Assembly (NCBI GenBank): GCA_948474755.1
Contig: CAOLHI010000931.1
Span: 372,001-436,000, forward strand
Source of the DNA: Ctenosaura bakeri
Lineage: Eukaryota; Chordata; Lepidosauria; Squamata; Iguanidae
Length of the DNA: 64,000 bases
Direction of reading: 5' to 3'
The notes beneath the pieces were generated by a model. It worked only from the letters and a program-made list of their open reading frames with translations. It did no database searches and was not told the origin of the DNA. Both the position numbers and the translations under genes were made by a program. Positions 33,001 through 44,530 of the stretch are shown here, piece by piece; position 1 is the stretch's first letter; every line of letters begins with the position of its first letter.

Positions 33001-35265
33001 TGGGGTTGGGGAGAATCTTCTGTATTTGCAGAAAGTGTTCAGGGTTAAATAGTCATGCTGAAGCTGAATATGTATGGGTCTGGTCAGCATGTGTGGACCA
33101 GTCATAGAGACAACATGTGAACTCTATGAGTGCTATCATGAAAAACAGGAGACCAAAATTGAGTATAAATGTAATAAATATATCTTCCAAAAATTTGAAA
33201 TAGTTATTTTCTTAACCATCTGCAAATATTCTCTAAGATGTTTACCCATAACATCTGAGCTCTGGTTAGTGTAGAAATCATGAAGAACAGATTCAGCTTT
33301 ATGCCTATGTTATGTTTCTTAATAGTGGACAAAACTACATTGTTCTCTTGGAAGTATTTTATTCGTGAATACAAACATTTGGCAAGCATTTAAAAATCAG
33401 TAATTCTGGACATGGTACTTATGTTATGTGTATTTATTCACTGGACACCACATGTAGGCATTTCTTCTGTGTCTTTTTAAAAACTTAAGCACAGTCCACA
33501 AGCGGATAAAAGGATTAAGGGTTATTTACATTCCGTCTGAAGTTCCGCTTTGGAAAGTGGTTAAGAAAACAAATTGTGGTTATAACGTTACTTACAAGGT
33601 TTTAAGACTTAAAAAGGGACATTCAGCTCCTAAGAAAGACTGCCTATGGGCTCTTCCAGACTGGTCTAAAGAAGTATGAGCTCTTGCTGCATAGAGCCTT
33701 TATTTATTTATTTATTTGGTATTGCGAGTGGTTGTTGCTTCCACTCCCCCTTTTTCTCCTATCAGTGGGCTCTGTTCTTTAATTTGGGTGTGTGTGTGTG
33801 TCAGCAAGCAATAGCAATTTCTTGGATTCAAACTAGAAAGTTTTTTAAACTGGGGACATGGTTTGCTGAGGTTAGGGTGTCATCTTATGTTGTGAAATGG
33901 TCTTGTCTCTAAATTTTGATTTGTATTTTTTTAAATTAATTTCAGTGCAAAAGTGCTATTTCACTATTTTACTGATGCAGTCATGCACTATGATGCTATA
34001 ATTCTTTTTTTTTTTTAATGGAGAAAAGGGGGGGGATAAAGATAAAAGAGGAACCACCTTTCCTACCATCCATGTTAAAACCATCCATATGCAAAGATGT
34101 AGCTTACATCAGGATGCACTTCTTGGGGGAGTGGCCAGAACCTCAGCATGCATTACAACAACCAATGCAGACATACCCCTTGAGGCTTTTTAAATCTGGT
34201 ATATCTCAGATATTTCTTTAGAAAAACAACAACACCCATTGGAGGGTGGGAAATCAAAGTTGCAGCTGCTGCTGGGATCTGCCAGCAAATAGTTTGGAAT
34301 AACAAAAACATTATTGGGTCTTCAAAACAATAAACCAACCCCCCTAAGAACTACAGTTACATATGCTTCAACCTCCCACAACATTCGCCCTGTCTGTCTT
34401 CTCCCTGTATTGCATCTATGAGCCCCTATAATTAACAATAGGCTAGCTTGTGCTATCCTTAATGTTTCAGTGGTGTTCTGATACTAAATAGAGATTTCAA
34501 AAACCTGGTATTAAATTCAGGTTCATGTCTGGTATCATAGCAGTAGGACCACCACTGTCCACCACCAATTCATCATTCTGAAATATGAAACTTCAGGTCT
34601 GTTTTTAAAAAATAGTAATGTGGATATATGCTTGAGAGAGAAGTCCTGGGGAAAGAAGGGTCAGTAATTACTGAGACAGCAGTGATTCTTTAAGATTAAG
34701 TGGGCACAATCCTTAAGAAAATACTCCTGCACAAATTCTGAAGAGAAGAATAGGACCTGTGTAAGAGCAACCCTGGTGGATTTCGCCTTAGTGTGAATAT
34801 AGTGGATAACAAACTGGCCATGATCAATGGAGAGAGTGACATTATGACACTCTGGGATACATATTAACTGAAGCATTGTTTCATAGGGAGTAGTACCACT
34901 TAAGGGTAGCTACAGATTCCATACAAATTTGTATCCTAGAGCCCTAATAGATTTATTTTAAACAATATCTGATGTTGGAAAGCAGTATGGGGAATGTGTG
35001 CTGAACTCTTTTTCTGTCCCGCCATATCTTAACTCACCCCACCCTGAGTTCTTCCTTGGTGTTGAAAGTACATGTAAGTCCAACATTCAAAGGTTATGAG
35101 GAAAGGAAGCCATATGGGGTGCACTTCTCAATACAGACAGCAGTCAGGGAAAGAATTAAGTAGCTTTCATGTCAAACCACCACCCACCAGCAACAACCAG
35201 CCAGCAGAGTTTGTTAGCTGTGTTTATTTGTAACGTGTAGTTATCAATTAACTTTGTATGAGAAC
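33001..35265. other. Intergenic, nothing identified
   Basis: No gene or nameable repeat. A (TTTA)n run at 33700-33717, a short (GT)n at 33789-33801 and a T-run followed by G-run at 34005-34036. Confidence 0.5.
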
Positions 35266-35269
35266 TCAT

Positions 35270-35700
35270 CTGGAGTGTTGGCTTTAGATTTGGAGTCCAC
35301 AGTCCAACAAGGATGTCAGCAAGTCTGACAAGATTTAGACCATGATAAGAGTGATAAATGACCTAGAAAACAAATTGTGCAAAGAAAGGCAGGAAGAACT
35401 TGGTGTGTCTTCAAGAAAAGATAAGAAGGAATATGGAAAGTTTTCAGTATTTGAGGCCATCAGAAAGATGTGGGCAACAATTATTTATCTATCAAGTGGA
35501 CAAGAAACTAAGCTTCAACTAGTGGAAAATGTATTAGGTTAAGCTTTCATTAACTAATAATAAGCAGCAACCAAATTGGCTCAGTCTGCAGATACTGTGA
35601 GATATCTTCCCTTGGAGGTTTCCAAGGAGAGATTAGATTAGTTCCACTAGGTGATGTTGAAATATGTGATCACTTTCCACAGTCGTGGGACTGTATGCTC
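35270..35700 (+). mobile_element. Possible CR1-like 3' end
   Basis: TCCCTTGGAGGTTTCCAAGG followed by AGATTAGATTAGTTCCACT loosely resembles the CCTTGGAGGTCTTTAAGCAG block of CR1 ends, and an upstream frame is rich in Lys/Glu. Weak evidence; boundaries arbitrary. Confidence 0.3.
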
Positions 35701-35899
35701 TTGCAAGGCCCTGTATGCTTTCCCTGGTCAAACAGGCTTTTGCTGAGGAGCCAGGCTAAATATGCCAAACAATTACTGGGCAGCAGTAGTGAGAGCTGAC
35801 ACTGGCAGAGGATCTTTCAGAGGCAACAGTGGCACCCTAGCTAACACTTGTTTGTACTGCATAGAAGGAGGCACAGTAAATCTCTTTCCAATGTCTTTT

Positions 35900-38300
35900 A
35901 CTACAAAAAAAACATGATGAGACAATCTAAAATGAAACAAGATATGATTCCAGAAGATGAAACTCCCAGGTCAGTTGGTACTCAATGAGTTACTGAAGTA
36001 TAGCAGAGGACACTAAAGGTAGTACTGTGGTTAATGGTGCAAGTCGACTCAAGCCAAAAGGATGTTCACCTGTTTTCATTCTCAGAGGTTAAAGGAAAGT
36101 CTGAAGGTACATATCACATGTTATGGAAATATGGAATGTGAGAACCATGAATCAGGGGAAGTTAGACATAGTAAAACAAGAAGCGAATCATATAAACATC
36201 ACAATACATGGAGTGAAGAGCCAAAGTGGATAGGAATGGGATATTTTGAGTAATATTTTGATATTATATAATGTTTTACCCAAGAGATGAAAATCTAAGA
36301 AGAATGGGGTGGAATTAATAGTGAGGAGAGATATAGCAAAAACAATCAAAAGATATAATGCAAAGTCCGACAATAATATCAATAAGACTTAAGGGAAACC
36401 CCATTGATATAACCATAATCTGAGTTTATGCTCCAACTACATGGGCAGAAAAAGAAGACATTTAAAGATTCTGTGCTGGAGTCCAGGAGGAAATTGATGA
36501 CATACCAAAACAGGACTTGTTAATCATATGTGACTGGAATGCAAAAGGAGAAACATAGCAGAATCAAAAATTGCAGGAAAATTTTGCCTGGGATCAAGAA
36601 ATTAATTGAATGAATTTTGGAAAGCCAACAGTTTGTTCATTTCAAACACATTCTTCAAGCAACCAAAGAGGTGATTGAATTAATGGTCATCAATGACCAA
36701 TACAGAAATAAAATAGATTACATAATTGGAAGGAGAAGATGGAGAAGCTCCATCTTCCCTACAAAAACAAGACCAGGAGCAGATTGTGTCACAGACCATG
36801 AACTCCTCATATCAAAAATTAGAGTAAAGCTGAAGAACACTAGAACAACCATTGTGTCAAAATATAATCCCCAGAACACCCTCATAAAATTTAAAGATAA
36901 TATAAAAAATAAATTTGCACTATAAAGCCTAATAGAAGAACTTTGGACTGAAGTCAGGGACATTGCCAGGGAGGAATGCCAAATGGCACTATGTGCAGTC
37001 AACAACAGAAAAAAGAAAAAAAGGGAAAAAAAGAGAGAGAGAGAGAGAGAAGCCTCAATGGAAGACAGATGAAACTCTTCAAGCAGTTAAGGACAGAGAG
37101 GAAAAGTAAAAAGTAAAAGGTGACAGAAATCAAGTCAGAATCCTGAATGCAACTGCTCAACAATTTGCACACAGGGACAAAGAAACGTACTATAATAATC
37201 AATGCAAAGAGATAGAAGACCACAAAAAAGGAAGAGTGAGGGATCTCTTCCACATGATCTGAGAAATCAAAGGGAAATTTAAACCTTGATGTTCTACCAC
37301 CAGCAGGGGATCAAGTTACATGACCAAGTGCAAATAAAAAAATGATGGAAACAATATGTTGAAGAACTGTATAAAAGAAATGAAAGGATGACAAATTCAT
37401 TCAAGGAAAAACCATTTGAAGATGAACCTACAATTTTAGAAAGTAAAATGGCAACTATACTCAGAGTACTTGGAAGAAATAAATCTCCTGCAACAGATGG
37501 CATACCAATAGTACTGCTTCAAGCCATGGAGGCAGAATCCACACAAATTCTAACTGAAACCTGTCAACAAACACGGAAAACAAAAGAATGGCCCACAGAC
37601 TGGAAATACTCAATATACCTTCTAATCCCCAAGGAAGGGGGCACCAGGGATTACAGTAACCACAGGAGCATTGCATTAATCTCCCAAGCAAGCAAAGTGA
37701 TGCTCAGAATTTTACAGCAAAGACTTTTGCCACATATGGACTGAGAAATGCCAGATGTCCAAGCTGAGTTCAGGAAAAGAAGAATCCCTAGGGATCATCT
37801 TGCAAACATGTGTTGGATAACGGAATGCACCAAGAATTTCAGAAGAAAATCAGCCTGTGCTTTATAGATTATAGCAAAGCCTTTGATTGTGCAGATCATG
37901 AAAAACTATAGATTGCTCTTCAAGAAATTGGTATGCCACAACATTTGATTGTTCTGATGCATAACCTGCACTCAGGGCAAGAGTCTCCTGTCTAGACAGA
38001 ATATGGAAAAATTGAATGGTTTCCAATTGGCAAGGAGACTGGGCAAGGCTGCATTTTATCATCTTGTCTGATTATCTTGTACACTGAACATATCATATGT
38101 ATTAGACTTGGAGGAAGGAGGAGTGAAATTTAGAGCAAGGAACACCAACCGTTTAAGTTATGCAGAAGACATCAAACTACTAGGAGAGAATAGCAAATGG
38201 CCTTATTGTCTTTTTTAGACTCAGTCAAGGACGCCATGGCCTGGAGTCTGCAAGACCAGAGCAGACGCTTGCTTGACAGCAGTTAACAACAACAAATATA
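35900..38300 (+). mobile_element. BovB (RTE) LINE, long inactive copy with internal deletion
   Basis: In + strand order but in shifting frames, the copy shows an apurinic-type endonuclease domain (MECENHESGE start; DWNAKG at 36532-36549, where the usual Gly before DWN is Cys; TRPGADCVTDHELLI with the catalytic DH at 36794-36799). A linker follows, then reverse transcriptase: 37388-37744 with GRNKSPATDGIPIVLLQAM and YSNHRSIALISQASKVMLRI, and FIDYSKAFDCADH at 37861-37899. The active-site motif is YAED instead of YADD (38159-38170). The C-terminal third is missing, but a short piece of the 3' end (GAGTCTGCAAGACCAGAGCA to GACAGCAGTTAACAACAACA) follows. Many stops; not functional. A GA-repeat interrupts it near 37030-37050. 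Confidence 0.9.
37030..37050. repeat. (GA)n purine tract
   Basis: A short (GA)n inside an almost pure purine stretch (about 37007-37051) within the BovB linker region. Confidence 0.8.
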
Positions 38301-38639
38301 AGGCAAGCTTTTGTCTATCTGATCTTTTCAATGCCCCTAATTCTATTATTGTAAACACCCTCCCTCCCGTCTACTGGAAAAGCTACTTTATGCAGTTGCT
38401 CTTCACTCATCTAGAAATGTCAAGGCAGGCTGCCAGATATCTGAACTTTCCTTGGTATTTAAAAGGTCAGTTCACCACAGCAACCTTGACAGTCTCAAGT
38501 GAGCCAAAAACATCAACATACAGTTAAAAGGTAGGGTTCAAACATTCTGGTGTGTGATAAAGTCATTTGTTTTGTTGACCAGATATGAATGTCATCATCA
38601 TTGCCTTCCCTTCCCTGCCTATCCTACTGAATACCTGGC

Positions 38640-38834
38640 CAGGGTGACTTGAACCTTCGATGGTCTTGCATTTTCAGGTGTGTTTGGTGATGACTTGGGA
38701 GACAGCCTTCTCCGTGGTTGCTCCCAGGCAGTGTAGCTCCCTTCTTTGGGAGGTGCAGTTGGCCCCCTCCCTGCTTTCTTTCTGCTGGTAGATGAAGATG
38801 TTTTATTCAGGCAGACCTTTGAATTTTAAATATG
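38640..38834 (+). mobile_element. L2-type LINE 3' region, part 1
   Basis: GACAGCCTTCTCCGTGGTTG, GCTCCCTTCTTTGGGAGGTG and TTTATTCAGGCAGACCTTTG are typical of the end of squamate L2 ORF2 and early 3' UTR. Cut by a Sauria SINE at about 38835. Confidence 0.6.
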
Positions 38835-39062
38835 GAGTGGTGTAGCAGTTTGAGCATTGGATTATGACTCTGGAGACCAGGGTTTGAATCCCTGCTCAGC
38901 TATGGAAACTCACTGGGTGACCTTGGGCAAGTCACACTCTCTTAGCTTCAGAGGAAGCCAATGGCAAACCCCCTCTGTATAAACCTTGCCAAGAAAACCC
39001 CATGATAGGTTCACCTTGAGGTCACCAAAGGTCAGAAAAAACTTGAAGGCATGCAGCAATAA
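38835..39062 (+). mobile_element. Sauria SINE, near full length, inside L2
   Basis: Head GAGTGGTGTAGCAGTTTGAG, B-box-like GGTTTGAATCCCTGCTC, body CACTGGGTGACCTTGGGCAA and GCCAATGGCAAACCCCCTCT, tail CCATGATAGGTTCACCTTGA and ACTTGAAGGCATGCAGCAAT. The best-preserved Sauria SINE in the window. A clean TSD is not obvious. Confidence 0.88.
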
Positions 39063-39310
39063 AGTGTGATGTAAAACATGGTGGTGCTGTATTTTAAACC
39101 TTTTGTTAGAAATTATGTTTTAAATACATTTAAATGTCTTTAACTGTTTTCAATCATGTTTTTAAATAATATTATTGTTTAATTCTTTTCTAATTTTTGT
39201 AAACCAATGTTTTACCTTAATCATTTTTAAAATTATTGCAAGCCGCCTTGAATCCCATCTTGAGAGAAAGATAGGATATAAATACATTCATTCAATCAAT
39301 CAAACAGTCA
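39063..39310 (+). mobile_element. L2-type LINE 3' end, part 2
   Basis: A+T-rich UTR ends in GCAAGCCGCCTTGAATCCCA, GAGAGAAAGATAGGATATAA and ATACATTCATTCAATCAATC, the typical squamate L2 3' terminus with a short tail repeat. Continues part 1 on the other side of the SINE. Confidence 0.7.
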
Positions 39311-40190
39311 GTCAGTCAATGGTCTCCTACCCTTAGTGACAGGATATGACTGATACTGACTGGAAAACTGTATAGAAAAGAATGGTTTAACTTCTCTGCC
39401 CTGCTACTGTCCAACAAATTCCTTCTCTTCTGCACACTAGTTACTGAATTTCAGTAAGAGGAAATTTTAAAAGTCGGCAGACTCATTCAGAGATCTTTTG
39501 TGTAAAATATAGTTTGGCCAGGATACGGAGACAATATGTGGTGAGTCAAAACAGCCTACCTGGATTTCCTTGGCAAAACAGCCTTTACAAAGCAAATAAA
39601 TGACTCCCTAAGAAATTAATTGAAACAGCATTCTTGCCAAGCCAGCAAAACAGCTCCCACAGTAATTACCAAATACATGTCAGCATGGCCCTGGGCAAGC
39701 CAAAGACCTTCTTTATTCAGCAATGTCCCCAATTTCAACAATCACCAATTAGAAGGAGAAATATTACTAAGTTAACTTCAGGTTTTTGGTAGATAATAGT
39801 AATGCAGTTCTAAGCAGAACATTTAGCCACAAGCAGGAACATTCGAATCTACCAAAAGAGAAGGAACAAAATTGTGGTGCTAGGATAGGTAGGGTAGAAA
39901 CAAAGTCTTATGGGCAGTGAATTTGAGTGTGGTTGTCATATTGCCTGAGTGACAAATATGTATTTGGACATTTGGTCTTATGGGTTGACCATGGGCAGCT
40001 GGGTGGGGGGACTATGAAGTTATCATATGGAGAATATAGGGAGAATATTTTCTGGGTATTCCTGATGCTAGGGGTTACCTGGCCAAGTGAGGCAATAAAT
40101 GAGAATTAGCATCTCAATACCGAGATGGAAAATGCATGATTGTCCAGCTATCGTTGCATTATCAACCATAAAGTCCCTCTCTTCATGGCT
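39311..40190. other. Intergenic, nothing identified
   Basis: No coding signal or identifiable repeat between the L2 and CR1 remnants. Confidence 0.5.
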
Positions 40191-40194
40191 GTTT

Positions 40195-40998
40195 CTTGGG
40201 AATTATAGAATCTGCAGCAAGTGCAAGCTCATTTGCACTAGTGGAAGAATGCAACAGTGTGAAGCCTGCATATCTACACTTAAAACTATCAGGGAGGATG
40301 AATCCTTTTTGGACAGAGCAGAGCAGAGCAGACTTGCTTGAAAGGACAATACACAGGAAATACCTGTAGGGACAAAGACAATTCACAAACATAGGAAGCA
40401 TATACTTAGAAGAATGTGTCACACAGGAAGAGAACTACCAGGAACTATGCTGTGAGTCTGGCACTACGTAATCAATTCCAAACTCTCCCTTGGATCAACA
40501 AGTATGAAATACAAGAAAAGAGACAACAGTCTCAGTACCCAGAGAACATGGAGGTGACCTTAGAGGATTCTGTGGGCTGAAAAGATTAGTTCTCAGAGGA
40601 AGAAGAGACATGTGCTGGTGGTAGGTGATTCTCTGCTGAGAGAACTAGAGTCAGTGGTGCATAAGCCTAACAGGATGTCTCAAGAGGTGTGTTGTCTTCC
40701 AGGGCCAAGGATTCATTATGAAAGGCTAAATCCACCAACTGTTACCTCCTCCTACTAACTGGTACGGGAACAAATGATAAAGCAACATACAGCCTTGAAC
40801 ATACTTCAAGGGATTATGAAACTGAGTAGGAAGTCAAAGAACCTTGGAATACTGGTTGCTATTTTGTCACTTTTTCCTCCTGAAGGACGTGGCCCAGGAA
40901 GGAAAAGAAGAATTCTGGATGTGAACAACTGGGCTCTCTAGATGGTGTCATCATGAAAGATTTGGCTTCTTGGACCGTGGTCTGTGCTTTCATTAAGG
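40195..40998 (+). mobile_element. CR1 LINE ORF1 remnant with esterase-like domain
   Basis: An N-terminal Cys motif (CSKCKLICTSGRMQQCEAC) and leucine/glutamate-rich segment lie at about 40209-40320. Then comes a frame with LVVGDSLLREL (GDS at 40624-40632) and, after a frameshift, GTNDK (GTND at 40767-40778), followed by GRGPGRKRRILDVNNWAL. GDS and GTND are block I and block III signatures of the SGNH-hydrolase-like esterase in CR1 ORF1. Stops and shifts show it is dead. A Sauria SINE interrupts it at about 40999. Confidence 0.85.
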
Positions 40999-41195
40999 AG
41001 GATACCAGGGTTCAAATTCCTGCTCAGCCATGGAAACACATTGGGTGACCTTGGTCAAGTCACACACTCTCTGCTTCAGAGGAAGACAAAGTCAACTCAC
41101 CTCTGGACAAGTCTTGCCAACAAAACCATGTGATAGATTTGCTTCAGGGTCACCATAAGCAGGAAATGGCTTGAAGGCGCATAACAACAAGTAGC
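40999..41195 (+). mobile_element. Sauria SINE, 5' truncated, inside CR1
   Basis: Starts within the tRNA-like head (ATACCAGGGTTCAAATTCCT), then GCCATGGAAACACATTGGGT, GGTCAAGTCACACACTCTCT, tail TCAGGGTCACCATAAGCAGG and GGCTTGAAGGCGCATAACAA. CR1 sequence resumes directly after it. Confidence 0.85.
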
Positions 41196-41765
41196 CAGAG
41201 GGTTGTACATCACAGTGGTCCATAGGAATGTGTTTACTAAGAGTCTCACAAACCTGATCGGAAGGGCTTTAAACTGAGTTATTTTGGGGGGGATGGGAAC
41301 AGTTTTCTAGAAGGCAGAGAGAGACACCAAGTACAACAGCATCAAAATTACAGGAGAAATTGGGATGATAGGATGACAGGAGTATAGTGTCCAGATCAAG
41401 CAAAATATTCTGCTTTGCTCAGAGCTCACATGCAATATTGTATCCAGTTCTGAGCACCACCATTCAAGAAGGATATTGATAAGCTAGGTGTGGAGAGGAG
41501 GGTGACCAAGATGGTAAAAGATTTGGAATCCAGGCCCTAGAGGAATGGCTTAGGGAGATGGGTATGTTTAGCTTGGAGATGATGAGAAAGTTAATTCTGG
41601 ATGGTAAGAGACGTTTGACAGAGGAATTGGACTCTCCTTCTTTAAAGATCTTTAAACAGACAATGGGTCGCATCACTCAGGAGTGTTTTATCTGTGTATC
41701 CCTGAATGGCAGACAGTTGAACTAGCAGGTCCTTTTCAATTTCTATAGTTCTACAATTCTAGTCT
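41196..41765 (+). mobile_element. CR1 LINE: ORF1 end joined to 3' region, ORF2 deleted
   Basis: After the SINE, TTTACTAAGAGTCTCACAAA and CGGAAGGGCTTTAAACTGAG resemble the end of CR1 ORF1. From about 41390 the sequence jumps to the 3' region: TATTGTATCCAGTTCTGAGC, GGGTATGTTTAGCTTGGAGA, CTTTAAAGATCTTTAAACAG, ending in TCTATAGTTCTACAATTCTA, the CR1 terminal repeat. ORF2 (endonuclease and reverse transcriptase) is absent, and some of the 3' region is also deleted. Confidence 0.85.
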
Positions 41766-41784
41766 ATTAATACCAAGAGAATTA

Positions 41785-41875
41785 TAGATTCCACACCCCA
41801 ATGATGATGGTTGGAGATTCTGGGAGTTGTAGCCCAAAAAAAGCTATGCAGCTTTTGTCCCCATCATTACTATGC
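41785..41875. mobile_element. Foldback MITE half
   Basis: GATGATGGTTGGAGATTCTG and GGGAGTTGTAGCCCAAAAAA match one arm of the palindromic MITE family. Confidence 0.45.
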
Positions 41876-41879
41876 TGCC

Positions 41880-43918
41880 AATGGGTTATAAGAGAACTGC
41901 TTGCTGCCAGGTATTAGTTAAGGGGTAAAAATGGCATCTAAAAGTTGACTCTGGATGGGTTTGCTGACCTGGATTTTATTGCTGAGAGCCTAGTGTTTTC
42001 CTCTCTCTATTTAAAAAAGACAACTGAGAAAGCTTTTTTGCTCCAATTAAAAGATAGATTAAAAATAAACAAATGGGCTCATCAGATGTTACAATGAATG
42101 TGAGTTCAGCTCCAAAATGCTCCCCTCCAATCCACAGTTCTGTCACAGACTGGTACAGATGGAACATGACAATTCTGCTTATCACTTACTGATGCAATTA
42201 TTGGGTAGTTCTAGGAACTGTAACCCTGGATGCAGTCTCCAGTCATGATCTTTGAAAGAGAAACTAAAATTATCTTTCACATCATCTTAATCTGGAATGG
42301 TATGGTAGCCAGCTTTGGTTCCTTTTTGAAAGAAATTGATCAGTACTATGGCAAGGAAAACCTATAATGCTTAAAGTGTATAATTTTTTTTCCTGCGAGC
42401 CTTTGAGGCTTCCACCTCCCCTTTGATTTCAGTATTTTGTCTCTTTTCTTCTTTCTTGTTCTAAATAAGAGAAGGGCAAGGACAATAACTTCATAATTAA
42501 TTACATACCTTCCAACATTTCACAGATGAAAATGAGGACACATGTGGCTAAGCCACGTCAAAGTGTGGCCAAGATTAATGAGGAAAAATAGACAAGCTAA
42601 AAAGGGCTGAAGGAGTTTGCTTTTGCCTGAGCCTGTTGGGAAGGGCAAGACACCATTCCTTCTTCTCCTTTCCCTCCTGCTGAGTTTATAGAGTTCAAAC
42701 CACTTTCACATTTTGAATTCAGTTTGCAGCACTTGAAGTTAGCTGAAGACAAAGGGGGAAATGGAAGGAGGCAAGAGAAACTGCTACATTTTAAAAGTTG
42801 ATAAAGTGGGGCTACAGAGGATTAATTGGGACTGCTTTTCCCAATTCTGGACGGAGGGTATGTAATTACAAGAGAGAAGTTCACATTCAATTACATTGTA
42901 AGCAATTTAAAAAAATCAATTGGATTGTTATTAATGTCTCTTTTTTCCAAGCAAGGTTTGAACAGCACCCCTACACTCATGTAATAAATAAGCTGTTCAA
43001 TGTACTTTAAAATTTATTGTGACTTCTTTTGGGAGTGGCGGCATATCAAAATTTTGAAAACAATTATTTTCCTTTAAAATGCTCCAGAATATTAATTCTC
43101 CACACACAGATGCTCTGATAATTTTTATTACCATTTTAGCTGTTGATATCTCCAACCATTATAGCTCACAATTTATGATAGAAAGATCGCATCCTATGGC
43201 TTTTGAGTAAGATTTTTTTTTTTTTGCAAAAAACCAAAACAAAAATGTTTTATCCTGCATTGGATCCTGAAGTAAGAATACTCTGAGCAAAAAAAATTGG
43301 GCAACCAACAGAAAACAAGCTGTTTTTGGAGGGGGATGCCTGGGTGGTTAAGCTAAAGCGGTAATGGAAAGTTCTATCAGCACTGCAGATATCTCTGTAG
43401 GGGCTGTTTCATTTAATTTGTCTTTCATATCATTTGAATCACACCTGGCTGGAAGTGCTTTAAAATTACCAAACTGGAACATTTACTACCTGGCATTTGT
43501 TTATCTTAGTTCTTGTTCAAAGCAAGGATTAGTTCCTTCTTTTATTATATTTTAGTTGCCCTTTTCATTTTATTCATCACTGAGCAGTTTCTGAGCAGAT
43601 TAAGTAGCAAAGAAAAGAAACCCTCTGAATCATATACTACAATGGTAGATGAATTTGGGACATGGTTTACAGAAAGTGAGAAAGTTAGAAGTTTAGGTCA
43701 ACCCACTTGGGCCAGTTTTTCCTTTTCCTTGAAAATCTCCATCTTCATGATTCTTTAACTGTTGGCATTTTCAGTCTGCAAGACGGATTAAAATGAATCA
43801 TCATCATCATCATGATGTAAGAGCCAGTTGCTTCCAGTACAAGCTCTGTATCAGTTTTGAAGTTACTGTAAAGGTCATCCTTTTAAACCACTAATAAAAT
43901 GTGGCATAGGGATTAAAT
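41880..43918. other. Intergenic, nothing certain
   Basis: No gene seen. The stretch around 42510-42710 (CATTTCACAGATGAAAATGA and AGTGTGGCCAAGATTAATGA) has the look of a reptile interspersed repeat but I cannot name it. A T-run lies at 43212-43225 and an (ATC)n patch at 43797-43814. Confidence 0.45.
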
Positions 43919-44025
43919 ACCCTAAAAGCAGAAGATCTCATCTGATCTTGGAAGCTAAGCAGGGTCAGCTCTAGTTAGTACTTGGATGGTAGACCACCAA
44001 TCAATAGCAGATGCTATAGGCTATA
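43919..44025 (+). mobile_element. 5S-rRNA-derived SINE, head (split copy)
   Basis: 5S-like blocks GATCTTGGAAGCTAAGCAGG and TTAGTACTTGGATGGTAGAC, then GATGCTATAGGCTATA. The copy stops at 44025 where a Tigger-like MITE begins and resumes at 44404. Confidence 0.88.
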
Positions 44026-44403
44026 CAGTCATCCCTCTACATTCACTAGGATTAGAGGCACAGGATCCCCGTGTATGTGAAAAAATCGTGAATAACTCCT
44101 ACCTCCCAAAACCATATTTAACACACAAAAAAGTATGATCAGCATATTCAACCCACTGTGGCTTCCTTTGAGGCATCTGGGTTCCTTCACGAGGCAGAAG
44201 TGGCTGGCTGGTGGGGCTTACTGCCACCTCCACTGCTGCCCCACATCATTTTTAAGAGGGACTTACAAGCCTCGTTTGCAGTTTCTCAGTCTCACAAGGC
44301 TTGCAGTCCCTATTAGAAAGGGCATAGGGAGGCAGCAGAATCAAATAATCTGTGAATAATCAAATCCACAAAAGTGAAACCCACAAATGTGGAGGGGTGA
44401 CTA
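44026..44403. mobile_element. Tigger/pogo-like MITE, copy 2, inserted in a 5S-SINE
   Basis: Ends CAGTCATCCCTCTACATT and AATGTGGAGGGGTGACTA, flanked by TA on both sides (44024-44025 and 44404-44405). Collinear with the 7125-7508 copy along its length. Removing the element plus one TA gives GGCTATATTT, exactly the sequence of the uninterrupted SINE at 19340-19349. Non-coding. Confidence 0.9.
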
Positions 44404-44530
44404 TATTTGCAAGGAAGGAAGTAGCAAAGCCACCTCTGAGAATTCCTTGCTTAAGAAAACCCTATGGAATTCATGGGGTCACCATAAATCAATGGGCAAC
44501 TTGAAGACACTTACATGTACATACAAAGTG
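44404..44530 (+). mobile_element. 5S-rRNA-derived SINE, tail (split copy)
   Basis: TTTGCAAGGAAGGAAGTAGC, ACCTCTGAGAATTCCTTGCT, GGAATTCATGGGGTCACCAT and ACTTGAAGACACTTACATG are the shared SINE/BovB-type tail, continuing the head at 43919. Confidence 0.85.

Noticed and set aside
37388..37744. Intact reverse transcriptase gene or retron-like system
   Set aside because: The frame is one fragment of a decayed BovB LINE. Endonuclease and other RT blocks lie in other frames with stops, and the active-site motif is altered.
38835..39062. tRNA gene
   Set aside because: The head resembles a tRNA promoter region with a B-box-like word but cannot be folded into a full cloverleaf and continues into a SINE body and BovB-like tail.
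40561..40980. Host esterase gene
   Set aside because: GDS and GTND motifs sit in a CR1 ORF1 context (N-terminal Cys motif, typical CR1 ORF1 end and 3' region) with frameshifts, so this is a LINE remnant.
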